A DNA stretch of 64,000 nt from Oikopleura dioica (lineage: Eukaryota; Chordata; Appendicularia; Copelata; Oikopleuridae). The number at the start of each line of letters is the position of its first letter. The first letter of the stretch is position 1. The notes beneath the pieces were generated by a model, which was not told the origin of the DNA, ran no database searches, and saw only the letters and a list, made by a program, of their open reading frames with translations. Of this stretch, positions 53,535 to 63,840 are shown piece by piece. The position numbers were made by a program, and so were the translations under genes. The stretch lies in the NCBI GenBank assembly GCA_907165135.1, contig OU015567.1:15877001-15941000 (forward strand). Reading direction: 5' to 3'.

Positions 53535-55307
53535 ATGAGCGCAAATACGATAAAACTGCACGGTGCAAACTATTTGAGGCAGAGGCTGATTTTGGCCACA
53601 ATTTCCGGCAAAAATCTGAAAATTACGAAAATTCGAGAATCGGAGGCCGATCCGGGCTTGGTCGAGTACGAAATGAACTTGTTGAAGCTTTTAGGTAAAA
53701 ATAAGAAACGGTTTAAGCCAAATACAAGGTTCAAAAATCAAAAATTTGTTTATGTTACAGTTCGGTCACGGATACAGGCAACCTGTGTAGAAAACCTAGT
53801 GAGCAAAGTAGTTGATGATAGATTAAAATGGCTCTTTTGAACCTTACTAAGGTTTTTACACAGGTTTCCGAGCCAAGACCTCTTCATCGCCGCTTTTTCA
53901 CAGAAATGCGGCGGCGGGGGAAGTTTCTTTCGCGGAGCACTGGGACTTTAATCCCTTGTTCAGAGGAAATGACGAACGGCACAACGATCAAAGTTAACGA
54001 AACGGGGACTATTTTGTTTTACTCGCCGGGAATGCTCACCGGTGGCGTAATCGAACACGAGTGCAGAACAGAGCGCTCCGTCGGATACCTTTTGGAAGTG
54101 CTGCTCGCGCTCGGCCCGTTCTGCGCAGAGCCGCTAATGGTGAGAGATTGATTCCTTCGTGAAATAAAAAAAATTTTTGAAAAATTCAGGTGACTCTGAA
54201 AAATTGCGTAACAAACAGCTCGAGCGACGTTTCAGTCGATTATTACAGACACTCGGTGATTCCTGTTCTGCGCCAGTTCGGATTATACGACAAAGACGAC
54301 TACAAGTTTGAAATCAAAGTGAATAAGCGAGGATCAGCGCCGCTCGGCGGAGGCGAAATATTCTTCTCCATGCCTAATCCGAAGAAATTAAGGGCTTGCG
54401 TCTCGCTAGGTAAAAGAGAGTCAGCACTTGTCTTGTTAATGGTTAACCTTTGTAAAGACCTGAGTCAGGATCTGAAAGATATTAAATGAAAAGGCGCGTA
54501 GCCCCTTTTTTAGGTTAGATTTTCATGGAAGAACTTTCAGACCCTGACTCAGGTTTTCTACTCAGCTCAAGTCAGAATTGGTTCACTAAAGCTGTGTTCA
54601 GACGTGGGTAAAATCAAACGAATCCGAGGCACAGCGTACTCGACCCGGGTTTCGCCGCAGACACCGGGGAGAATGGTGGAAGCGGCGCGCAGCATTCTGA
54701 ACGGTTTCCTTCCAGACGTGTATATTTTCTCCGAAGCTGCCAAAGGAGCTGGATCAGGCAAATCGCAGGGCTACGGATGCTGCCTTGTCGCCGAGTCGAC
54801 GAACGAAAACGTCAGAATCGCGGCGGAAGTGATGTCGGGGACGAAAGACGACGGAATGAAGAATCTGACGGCGGAGGATATTGGAAAAATGGCCGCGCTG
54901 GAGTTATTAGAGGTAAGAAACGGAGAAGGAGATAAAAGCGACGTTTTGTAGCTCAAAAATTGTCGGATTTTTTGTAGATTTTAACAAAGTGCTCGCTTTT
55001 TGAAAGTGTTTTTCAGGAAATCAACGTTGCGGGAGTATGCGACTCAGTAACCCAGCCATTGATGATTCTGTACAGCGCGCTGAACCAAGCAGACGTGTCG
55101 AAGTTCGTGAGTGGAATGTTGACTCCTTACTCGGTGGAAATGCTGCGCAACATGAAACTCTTTCTGGGGATCACCTTTCGACTGGAACTCATTCCAGCCA
55201 AAAAGCACAAAAAGAACGAAAACGAAGGAATGAAGACGGGGAGCGACAAAGTTTTGTTGACCTGTATTGGAGTTGGCTATCAGAACTTGAACAAGGCTAC
55301 GCTGTGA
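53535..55307 (+). CDS. RCL1: RNA 3'-terminal phosphate cyclase-like protein RCL1
   Basis: Five exons (53535-53694, 53964-54139, 54190-54409, 54602-54912, 55017-55307) give 385 residues (human 373). Conserved blocks: GANYLRQRLILATISGK, GTILFYSPGMLTGGVIEH, RSVGYLLEVLLALGPF, KVNKRGSAPLGGGEIFFS, GKIKRIRGTAYSTRVSPQ and SPYSVEMLR-like with a GDKVLLTCIGVGYQNL end. RCL1 is the non-cyclase branch of the RTC family, a nucleolar factor bound by BMS1 and needed for 18S rRNA processing. Introns 1 and 3 each carry a Family-A MITE (53773-53874, 54441-54570). The ATG follows GATCTACTTAG by one base. Confidence 0.97.
53773..53874. mobile_element. Family-A MITE in RCL1 intron 1
   Basis: GGCAACCTGTGTAGAAAACC / GGTTTTTACACAGG with a short interior. 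Confidence 0.65.
54441..54570. mobile_element. Family-A MITE in RCL1 intron 3
   Basis: CCTGAGTCAGGATCTGAAAG / CTTTCAGACCCTGACTCAGG with an AAAAGGCGCGTAGCCCCTTTTT core. Confidence 0.7.
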
Positions 55308-55404
55308 AAATGCACAGAGAAAATAACAGAGGAAATTCAGATTCAATTCGGAAAAGGAGTTATTTTAGATTGAAACTTGAGAGAGCATTTGGTGAAAAAT
55401 CAAA
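55308..55404 (+). promoter_or_regulatory. Intercistronic region, RCL1 / hnRNP L-like
   Basis: 97 nt, with the acceptor GGAGTTATTTTAG ending at 55368, 36 nt before the next ATG. This supports an operon with trans-splicing. Confidence 0.6.
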
Positions 55405-57422
55405 ATGAGTGAGAACAATGGAAGCTCGAGGGAACCAGCTAAAGGTCGAGGGTCGCTTTCTTTAATTAGAGTCCTAAAGAGACAGTTTTTGGGATTCCTA
55501 ACGATGTTATCGTTGTCCTCGGAATCAACGATGATTATTGGCTAACAAGAAAATTGTTAGTTAGGGGTTCCATTTTAGCAATCACAAAGCCTTACGTCTT
55601 AGAGCCTCAAAGATAGCGGTCTCAATTTTATCGGATTTGATATTCCTCAATGGGCCCCTTTCAAGGAAGGTGGTTAATATTTGGGACTCCCCATTTCTAC
55701 TAGTATTTTGCAAGAAATTATCCTTCAGAGTCTCATCATGAGTCATTATGTCCTTATTAATGACCCTTCGTATCAGAGCACAACATCATCCTTCTGACAA
55801 TCCGAAACCCCTTCTATCCGATCACAACGTCAGTCCTTCACAAAGCAGCAGCGCGATTCGGCGACATCAAGAGGATCGTCATTTTCAAGAAAAAGTTCTT
55901 GCAGGTATTGTGTTTTATTTCTTCCATTGTCGCTGACTTTATTTCTTCGAAACAGGCGATGATCGAGTACTCGGACATCAAAATGGCGATCCAAGCGAAA
56001 TCCGGTCTCCATGGGCAAGACATTTACTCGGGCTGCTGCTCCATCAAGTGTGAGTTCGCCCGGACGGACAAACTCAACGTCTACAAGGTATCGGCTCGGC
56101 AACCTCTGATGAAAACCTGAGTCAGGGCGCCGAAAGAGTTTTATCAAAAAAATCGGGACCTTCTTTCAGCACCCTGACTCAGGCTTTCCACACAGGTTGC
56201 CGAGCTTATGTGCTAATCTGCCAATTTCTTAAAAAAAAGGTGACGAAAAAATTAAGAATGACGACACGACTTGGGACTATTCTGTCTCTTCCCAAGGCCA
56301 AGGGCAAAAGAAGCCGTGTGGCCTTTTGGGCGACCGTCCCATCCTCCCCAATGGCGCGGCTCCCTTCACCGCCGAACGAGAGTCCGTCCCGCCGCAAGTT
56401 CCGTTTCCGGTTTACAACGCAGATGGACACAGGTATCCCCCGCCGCGAGGAATGGCGCCCCTCGACCCGCAAGCTTACAATGCCGGCTTCGAGAGATACC
56501 CTCCTCAAGAGTCCTGCAATACTTCAGTCGTCATGGTAATTCTCTAAAATTTAGAGTCTAAATCCGATCGACTTCTTGAGCTAATTTTAAACAGGTTTAC
56601 GGAGTGGACGACAACATGAGCTGCCAGCGGCTTTTCAATCTTCTCTGCGTTTACGGAAATGTGCTCAAAGTCAAGTTTCTTCGATCAAAGAACAATACCG
56701 CCATGGTTCAGGTAACTTTTTCTGCAATATCGTCCGACGATATATCGTGCTTTTTCATAGCTGGGAGACCCGCAAGCAGTGGACCGTTGCTGCCAGTTAC
56801 TGACCGGGACTCGTCTTTTTGGCAATTTGCTGACTCTGGCACCTTCGAAGCAGCTGCACCTGGTCGACACTTCTTCGGCGATCTTCGACTTGAGCGACGG
56901 CTCCCCTTCGTTTATGGACTTCTCGAGCTCGCGGAACCACCGCTTCACCTCGCAAAAGATGGCAGCAATGAACAGAACGCAAAAACCGAACAAGTCGCTT
57001 CACTATTACAACGCGCCCATGGACTTTTCCGAAAAAGACATTCAAGAAATCTGCTCGAAAGAAAACTTGACTACTGTCCAGATTAAGGTAAATCAATCTG
57101 TGCCAGGCGGGCAACGCTCTTTTCGAGACCCTGATCATTTTTTCTTTTTCAAAGCCTTACTCAGGTTTTATACACAGGTTGCCGATCTAAGGAAAACTGC
57201 AAAAGTAAATGAATCTTCTTCAGGTTTTCCCGCCAAAAGACTCGAAAGTGAAGACTTCCAGTGGAATCGTCGAGTTTAGCAATACCGAGGAAGCAGTCAA
57301 GGCTCTCGTTCTTCTCAATCACCGTAAGATCTTTTCCAAAACAGCTGCGAATTCTTAAAATAATTGTAGTCGAACTTGAAGGGCGCCAGATTCTGAAACT
57401 CTGCTTTTCTTCAACGAAATAA
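55405..57422 (+). CDS. hnRNP L-like RNA-binding protein lacking the first RRM
   Basis: Eight exons (55405-55444, 55777-55904, 55956-56087, 56257-56535, 56595-56711, 56761-57087, 57224-57323, 57370-57422) total 1,176 nt, 391 residues. After 13 leader residues comes a domain matching hnRNP L RRM2 (ILLTIRNPFYPITT, GDIKRIVIFKK, GQDIYSGCCSIKCEFARTDK), then DTTWDY, a Pro/Gly-rich linker, then RRM3 (MSCQRLFNLLCVYGNVLKVK) and RRM4 (LHYYNAPMDFSEKDIQEIC ... GRQILKLCFSSTK). Human hnRNP L has four RRMs and a Gly-rich N-terminus; the first RRM is absent here, and the 332-nt intron between exons 1 and 2 has no RRM1-like frame in phase. hnRNP L binds CA-rich RNA and controls splicing. Confidence 0.93.
56093..56206. 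mobile_element. Family-A MITE in hnRNP L-like intron 3
   Basis: CTCGGCAACCTCTGATGAAA..CCTGAGTCAGGG and CCCTGACTCAGGCTTTCCAC..GGTTGCCGAG. It begins 6 nt after the donor. Confidence 0.8.
57100..57186. mobile_element. Family-A MITE, degenerate, hnRNP L-like intron 6
   Basis: GGCGGGCAACGCTC..GACCCTGATCA and CTTACTCAGGTTTTATACAC..GGTTGCCGA remain recognisable. Confidence 0.5.
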
Positions 57423-59374
57423 CTGCCTGAACGTCGCTACAACTCCTATATTGCTGTCAAACCCTGAAACTAAGAAGAATCGCCTCTTTCGGACGCGTTC
57501 TCCAACTCTGCAACAAAACTGATCATTCTCGCTATCTCTCTCTCGAAGAAAAAGGACTCTCCTGCTAAAAAGAGCTGATTCCGCTTTTGAGAGAATTCTC
57601 CAATCAAGTTTTTTTCAATAACCGATCTTTTTTAATTATTAATCTATCTCGAGAAAAATCGATCTTATTTAATTTCCTTATCTTTCTTTTCAGTTTAATT
57701 TTTAAGTTATCAAAGCTACGATTTCGTGAAATTTTCAAATTTTCTGGTTTCCCAGTTAATTTTCTCTTTTGAAAAGTTAGAACTGGAGATTCTAAAAAAT
57801 CATGATTTCTTTGCTTGATTCGCCTTTACCATTCATTTTAAGTTTAAAATTCAGCTTTCCTTTTTTTTCATTTTTGCCCAACTTACATTTAGTTTTCCCA
57901 TTCAACTTACTTCGCATTTTCTTTTTATTCTCCCTCGCGGTCCTCTTTTTTTCTCAAGCAGTTCTCAAAGTCTAATTCTATCCTTAAAAAAGATTTTACC
58001 AAAAAATCCGGTGACGCACAATTAACGATTTTGCTGATCACAAAAATTTCAAACAAAAAAAGAACTCCACAGTTACAGTTACTTACAAGGCTGCTCCGAC
58101 AGTCTTTAACATTCAAAGCCGGGAAGCGGCCGGAAGCGACAAAAAATGCAAAAAAAATCGCGACAAAAATCGCGACAAAAACGCCCGTAAAAATTTATGT
58201 CGCAAATCTTTCGTCGACAATTATGTGGCTATTGTCGCCGAGAATAATTGTCGCAAAATTTTGTCGCGTGCTGCCGCTTCCCCAAAAACACCATCTGGAA
58301 TTTTATACTGACTCACCAAGACCGTTCAGTAGTATTTATCCTCCATTTATAACTTTCGCTACCCCTCGGCATGATTTAGGGTGCGCTCGTGGAAATCCTT
58401 CCGCGGCCTTGAATTTACACAACAAACTGATTCAACAGACAGTCAAATGATTACCAACAGAAAAACGAACTTTCTTTTTTCATTTGCTCAAATGACAAAA
58501 TCAAAAACCACAATCTTGGGGTACAGACGCTAGCGCGGGCAAATGCTTTTACGGGCCAATCAGATGTCGCTCTTTTCCGCTTTGGCGAATCAGAAGCCGC
58601 CACAGAAGGCTCGCGCCCGCCTAGCACAGAACAAGACATGACATGACATAAAACCACATTTTTTGCAATTTTACCATCACGACCTTAAATTTCTTTAGGG
58701 ATCGACAATCACAAACTCATCATCACATCTTTATCCTAACTCCATTTATTATTTCCAAGAACTATTTTTCGGCTCTCACGATTTCAAAAAGTCCCTCTTC
58801 CAATTATTTTTACCTCTCTATTTCTGAATAATTTACTGATTTCTTAGTCAATTAATTTCCAATTCACGTACTAAAAATTTTAATGCTTCCTCTTAATTTT
58901 AAAAAAGAAAAAACTATCTTCAACTATCCCTTTTTCACTAGCATTCTCTGCCCTTCTTATTCTAGTAATTCCCGATTTCCTACAAAGGTACCACTTTTGA
59001 GGAGGCAAGTCTCAGTGTGCGATTTGTCCCGATATCGTTTTTTTAAGTTACCTATTTCTCTAAAATCCTCGAAGTGCCTCTTTCTTCCCAGACCAATTTC
59101 TATTCATCTCAGTTTGGTGCCAGTTTCAGTCTCTTTTTCCGCCGCCAGTTACAGTAATTCCAGCCACACTCCGAAAAAAAACTAACTCACGTGGCTTCAA
59201 TTAAAAAAAACCGGCTGGTTCGAACAGACTCGCTCAAAAAATGCAAGCGACGCGTGGTGTCGATTGCTCGTTAGAATTTATGTCAAATACTGTCTACCTC
59301 ACAAGTTCAATCAGTCTTGTTATTAAACTAAAAGCTTCTAAAAGGTCTTTCTTCATCTTTTTTTCGTCCCTAGA
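57423..59374. other. Intergenic, hnRNP L-like to RPB9
   Basis: Almost 2 kb, T-rich, probably 3' UTR then promoter. It holds a GCGACAAAA-type MITE at about 58125-58275. No further gene is seen. Confidence 0.5.
58125..58275. mobile_element. GCGACAAAA-type MITE
   Basis: GGAAGCGACAAAAAATGC.. and ..TTTTGTCGCGTGCTGCCGCTTCC as inverted ends, with several internal TCGCGACAAAAA and TGTCGC units. Confidence 0.6.
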
Positions 59375-59883
59375 ATGGGCGTTTTGGACGCAGTGGGCAT
59401 CCAGTTTTGCAACGAATGCAACAATATGCTCTACCCACGGGTATAAATTCAGCTCGCGTGCAGTGCCAACAACAAAGACTAACAAACTCAAAAATTGTGA
59501 AAGTAGAAGAGTTTATGCCATTTCTTGAACTCCTGTTTCTCTGTAGGAAGACAAAGTGAATCGAGTGCTGCTCTATCAGTGCCGGAACTGCGAGCTGAAC
59601 GTCGAAGCTGAAAGACCGTGCATCTATGTGAACAAACTCATCTCCACCCTGAACGAAGTCAAGCAGATAAACACGGACGTAGTCATGGTAGGGTAGAAAT
59701 ATTAAGCCTCCTAGTAGCCGACTTTAGGATCCGACTCTGCCAACGACTTCGCACATAAACTGTCCCCAATGCAACGCCAACCAAGCGGTGTTCTTCCAGT
59801 CCTACTCGACGCGAAAAGACGCGAAGATGAATCTCTTCTATGTTTGCAAAATCTGCCGTTACAAATGGACATGTGTCGAGTGA
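59375..59883 (+). CDS. POLR2I: RNA polymerase II subunit RPB9
   Basis: Exons 59375-59440, 59547-59687 and 59728-59883 give 120 residues (human 125). The N-terminal zinc ribbon has CNECNNMLYP and a later CRNC; the C-terminal ribbon has CPQC and CKICRYKW. The linker DPTLPTTSHINCPQC matches the family. RPB9 affects start-site choice, elongation and transcript cleavage with TFIIS. An acceptor TCGTCCCTAG sits one base before the ATG. HADH begins 42 nt after the stop, so this is the first gene of an operon. Confidence 0.97.
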
Positions 59884-59925
59884 ATTCCTCAATGTCTCTA
59901 TTTTTCTTTTTTTCAGAGCAAAAGC
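59884..59925 (+). promoter_or_regulatory. Operon junction RPB9 / HADH with trans-splice acceptor
   Basis: Only 33 nt separate the RPB9 stop from the acceptor TTTTTCTTTTTTTCAG (ends 59916); the HADH ATG is 9 nt further. This is the clearest operon junction in the window. Confidence 0.85.
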
Positions 59926-60915
59926 ATGAACTCTCGATTGATCGCCGTTTCGCTGCGATCTCTGAAGGTTCAGAACGTCTCGGTCGTTGGTTCCGGGCTG
60001 ATGGGCGCTGGAATCGCCCAGGTCGCCGCCCAAACTGGCCACAACGTCGTCCTCAACGATTTGAACGACGCCGCTCTTGGCAAGGCGCAAAAAGGTATCG
60101 AAAAGTCGCTTGGCCGCGTCGCCAAGAAAATGGGCGACGAGGGTGCAAAATTCATCGAAGACACCATGTCGCGCATCACCTTCACGACCAGCGTCGAGGA
60201 AACCGCTGCCAACGCCGACTTGGTCGTCGAAGCGATCGTCGAGAACCTCGCTGTCAAGCAAAAACTCTTTGCTGATCTCGAAGCTGGCGCCTCGGCCAAG
60301 TGCATTTTGGCGACTAACACTTCTTCCCTACCTGTCAGCGCCATCGGCGCCAACCTCAAGGTAGAAAATCGAAGATGATTAAATCTAACACAGTTGAGGA
60401 TACGACTCGATTCGGCGGTCTCCACTTCTTTAACCCCGTTCCAATGATGAAGCTGCTTGAGGTGATCAAAGCGAACGACACTTCGGACGAAGTGTTCCAG
60501 GCGATGCTCGACTGGGGCAAGGCGATGAACAAGACCACTGTGAAATGCATCGATACTCCCGGCTTCATCGTCAACCGACTTTTGGTGCCCTACCTGATGG
60601 AAGCCATTCGACTCGTCGAGCGAGGCCACGCCACCAAAGAGGATGTTGGTAAGCGATCATTTTGAAAAAGCAGAGCTCAGGCCAATTTTTTTTAAAGATA
60701 TCGCGATGAAACTTGGAGCTGGGCATCCAATGGGTCCACTCCAGCTCGCTGATTACGTCGGCCTGGACACTTGCAAGTTCATCCTCGACGGCTGGCACCA
60801 GGAGTACCCTGACGAGCCGCTTTTCAACCCCGTAGAAACCCTCAACAAACTCAACGAAGAAGGCAAAATTGGTATGAAGTCCGGCGAAGGATTCTACAGC
60901 TACAAAAAGAAGTAA
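59926..60915 (+). CDS. HADH: Mitochondrial 3-hydroxyacyl-CoA dehydrogenase
   Basis: Three exons: 59926 to about 60346, 60394-60648 and 60698-60915; 297 residues with the 47-nt intron chosen here (human 314). A short basic leader ([14 protein letters not shown]) is a likely mitochondrial presequence. The NAD-binding GSGLMG is at 22-27, followed by [13 protein letters not shown], the active-site segment [39 protein letters not shown] and [18 protein letters not shown]. It oxidises L-3-hydroxyacyl-CoA in beta-oxidation. Intron 1 has no GT-AG solution that keeps the frame. A GC-AG intron 60347-60393 (47 nt) or a TA-AG intron 60362-60393 (32 nt, five residues more) both do. Confidence 0.95.
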
Positions 60916-61046
60916 AAAGAGGATAACTGAAGTTATACTTTTCCCTGTTTTGAAGCCCTTGATCCTGAAAACCACTATTTATTCATGTATAGTTAGTTCT
61001 TTCTTTTCACTGTTTTGATAATAAAATTAAAAAGACTGGAAGATAA

Positions 61047-63703
61047 ATGATAAATATTCGAAACGCGACGGTCGAAGACATGCAGGCAATGCAGCACTGC
61101 AACTTGCTTTGCCTGCCTGAGAACTACCAGCTGAAGTACTATCTCTACCACGGATTGAGCTGGCCCCAGCTGAGTTTCGTTGCCGAGGACGAGAACGGCA
61201 AACTCGTCGGCTACGTTCTCGCCAAAATGGAAGACCAGGAGAACCCCGACGACAACGTAAGAAAAGTTCTCTTCCTTGATTTCAATTTTAATCAGACGCC
61301 TCACGGACACATCACTTCGTTGGCGGTGAGACGGAGCCACAGACGACTCGGAATTGCAAAGAAAGTGATGGATCAAGCATGCAAAGGAATGGTCGAGAAC
61401 TTTGGTGCAAAGTAAGCATTTTTTTCTCTTTATTCGGTGAAATTTGTTTTTTTTTTCTTTGTGAACTTAGAAATTTGAAATTAGCAAGTACATGGGTTTG
61501 AGGTCTTGTCGGCGTTTCTCGGGCGGATTCCCGAATTTCCAAAGCCAAGAGGTAGTTGATTTGATTCCATCGGCATCTTTTTCATGACATCTGTGGCAAT
61601 AAACTCGAAGGCACTTAATTAATGACTTAGTTTTTTATGGCCGTCTCTACTCATCGATTTGTCTCTGATGAGAATTCGCTACCTGAATACGTTTGAGTCG
61701 GATTTAGCGCTGGACTCGAAGAACTCAGCGCCGAATTCTTGCGCCGCTCTTTGTCCTTGTTCGGTTGAGATAACTCTGTTTTCCTTCTGGTCAGTTTTGT
61801 TTCCGACAAGAATCTTGCTCACGTCCGTTCTGGCGTGCGTCTCGAGAAGGGTGAACCACTTTCTCAGATTTTGAAAGGTAGCTGGCCTCGTCACATCGTA
61901 CATCACCACTGCCGCTCTCGCCTGTCGATAGTACGCCGTCGTGATGGAGTTGAATTTTTCTTGGCCCGCCGTGTCCCAAATCTGCATCTTCACGGTTTTG
62001 TTGTCAATATCGAGTCTTCTGACTTTGAAGTCGATGCCCACTGTGGCCGAATATGCCTGACGATGGGCGCCTTCGGTGAATCGATCCATAAACGACGTTT
62101 TTCCGACGCCGGAGTCGCCTTAAAATTTAAAATTATAAATTTATTGAATGGCGAAAAAATGGTGTAAGCGATCCGAAGCGACAAAAAATGCGACAAAAGA
62201 CTTATTTTTTGCTGCGAAAATTTGAAATTTATGAAAATTAAAGTTCTATGAAAAATTTGTCGCATTTTGTCGTTTTGTGTCGCTTTAGGGTAATCGAGCG
62301 AAGCGGCACACAATTGAGACAAAATTTTCGACCGGATTTTTGTCGCACTAATATGTCGCTTCGTCTAATTCATTAATGGCTTCGATGTTTGATAAATTTC
62401 AGCTGTTGTAGCGTTAGAAATATTTTTTAAATTTTTTTACCGATAATTATGATTTGCATTTTATAATCAGGAGGAGGAAGAACGCGACCTTCCATGATCC
62501 TTTTTTGTCTTCTTTTTTTCGTATTCTTCAGTTTATTTTTTTTCCAGTAATCTTAGTTCCTCTTTTTCAAGTTTTTCCTCTGAAGATTTCAGCGCAAGCA
62601 AAATCCTTGTTGTTTTGTTCCCTAGAGGCTTTCTTTGCCGCTAATTTCGCGTCCTTTGTTTTTCTCCGAGCAAAGCGTACCCTCTTTAGTCGAGATAGAA
62701 TATGTCAAAATCTGGCAGCTAAAATTGCAATTGGAAAATATAGAAAAGGCGATTTTACCTGCTTTTTTTATTGAGTCTCTTTCTTGCGAATAAACAGAAA
62801 AAAAGCGCGCGCGTGTGTGTGTGCTCAGAGTCCCCTGACTACAAGTGTTAAATATCTCGTGACCTGAGCGAGGTAGACCTAACCCGCGGGGGCTTTTCAA
62901 TCTCTCTTTTCGATAAATTTGTATTCTGCGCTATTCATAAAAATAGTCTTCTTTTGGTTTTCTTTTGTTTTCTGCAAAATGAAATCGAGTTAGGGTCGAT
63001 CCAGAGGATGAGTGTCTTTCTGACTCAGTTAAAAGCCAGATACTTTGTCTGAATCAATTACGTGAATAAATAAAAACAAATCCTAAAAAAGAAGTTCTTT
63101 CGGATTAATAATGGACCAAAAGACATGACTTTTCAAATTTGTTGAATAGATTTTTATTAAATTACATAACTAATAGATAAATAAATAATTTTTGATATTT
63201 TTTTTCAATGAAAAAAATTCCGAAATTTGATTTCTCGAAAAAAGCTGACGGGGGGTCCTTAAATTTTTATTATTATAATCTTTATCAAACAATAATTATT
63301 TATTTTCAGGAATTTTAAAAATTAGATGTTCATCAGCATTTTCAGATACGTCTCCCTGCACGTACGAGTGAGCAACAGAGCAGCTCTGAATTTGTACGAG
63401 AAGACGCTTCAATTCGAAAAAACGGAAGTGGAAGCAAAATACTACGCCGACGGAGAAGACGCCTTCGCCATGAAAAAGTATTTGGACGAGTTTTGGGAGG
63501 TCGGCCTATCTTCTTGTTTTAAAAATTCTAAAATTTGATTTCAGAAAAAAGATTCAAAGCCGCCGAAATTCCAGTTTTCGTGGAGGCCGAGCGCGGAGCA
63601 GAAAGTTGAACAAAAAATGAAGAGACTGTCGATCGGGTCCACCGAGTCGCTTCCGGAGCTCGAAGAAAATAACACAGCACAGCCAATTGAGTCGCAATCT
63701 TAG
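61047..63703 (+). CDS. NAA10: N-alpha-acetyltransferase NAA10
   Basis: Exons 61047-61256, 61296-61411, 63346-63499 and 63545-63703 give 212 residues. The GNAT domain is near-identical to the family: [57 protein letters not shown] (acetyl-CoA loop RRLGIA) and [20 protein letters not shown] with [16 protein letters not shown]10 with NAA15 forms NatA, acetylating Ala, Ser, Thr and similar N-termini on nascent chains. The C-terminal tail is short and acidic. Intron 2 (61412-63345) contains a whole RAB12-like gene on the other strand. The ATG is 131 nt after the HADH stop, so NAA10 may be third in the RPB9-HADH operon. Confidence 0.96.
61481..62495 (-). CDS. RAB12-like small GTPase nested in a NAA10 intron
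   Basis: Exons (minus) 62441-62495, 61683-62118 and 61481-61613 give 207 residues. Motifs: [20 protein letters not shown] (P-loop), TVGIDFK (switch I), [18 protein letters not shown] (switch II), NKTD and SAKSD. The leader [23 protein letters not shown] and MKKMP recall RAB12 of vertebrates, a regulator of recycling endosome to lysosome transport. The C-terminus ends CTC, a geranylgeranylation motif. The gene lies wholly inside NAA10 intron 2, antisense. Intron 1 (62119-62440) contains a GCGACAAAA-type MITE. The subfamily call is moderate; Rab identity is certain. Confidence 0.93.
62165..62365. mobile_element. GCGACAAAA-type MITE in the RAB12-like intron 1
   Basis: GAAGCGACAAAAAATGCGAC... 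and ...TTTTTGTCGCACTAATATGTCGCTTC ends, with an internal TGTCGCATTTTGTCG. Confidence 0.6.
62805..62826. repeat. GC/GT microsatellite
   Basis: GCGCGCGCGTGTGTGTGTGC, a short dinucleotide run inside the NAA10 intron. Confidence 0.8.
63200..63261. mobile_element. Truncated right end of the GGACCCCCC TTAA element
   Basis: CTGACGGGGGGTCCTTAA matches the right end of the element at 17976-18314 (TTGACGGGGGGGTCCTTAA), with similar AT-rich sequence before it. No left end is seen. Confidence 0.5.
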
Positions 63704-63780
63704 AAGAATTACTGTTCAACTATTGAGCGCTTAATAAATATCTTCAAAAACCCCCAAATTGTTTTCTATAAATTTTTTTC

Positions 63781-63840
63781 AGTACCCTGACGCAGGATTG
63801 TATGTGTACAGGTTGCCTTCCAGGTTTCAAGACCCTGCAG
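63781..63840. mobile_element. Family-A MITE fragment
   Basis: ACCCTGACGCAGGATTGTATGTGTACAGGTTGCC, a right-arm fragment downstream of NAA10. Confidence 0.5.

Noticed and set aside
55445-55776. Open frame in the first hnRNP L-like intron as a hidden RRM1
   Set aside because: The readable frame lacks RNP motifs, is not in phase with both neighbours, and has stops.
59970-60629. 219-codon minus-strand frame over HADH
   Set aside because: It is antisense to a well-conserved enzyme and runs across its intron.
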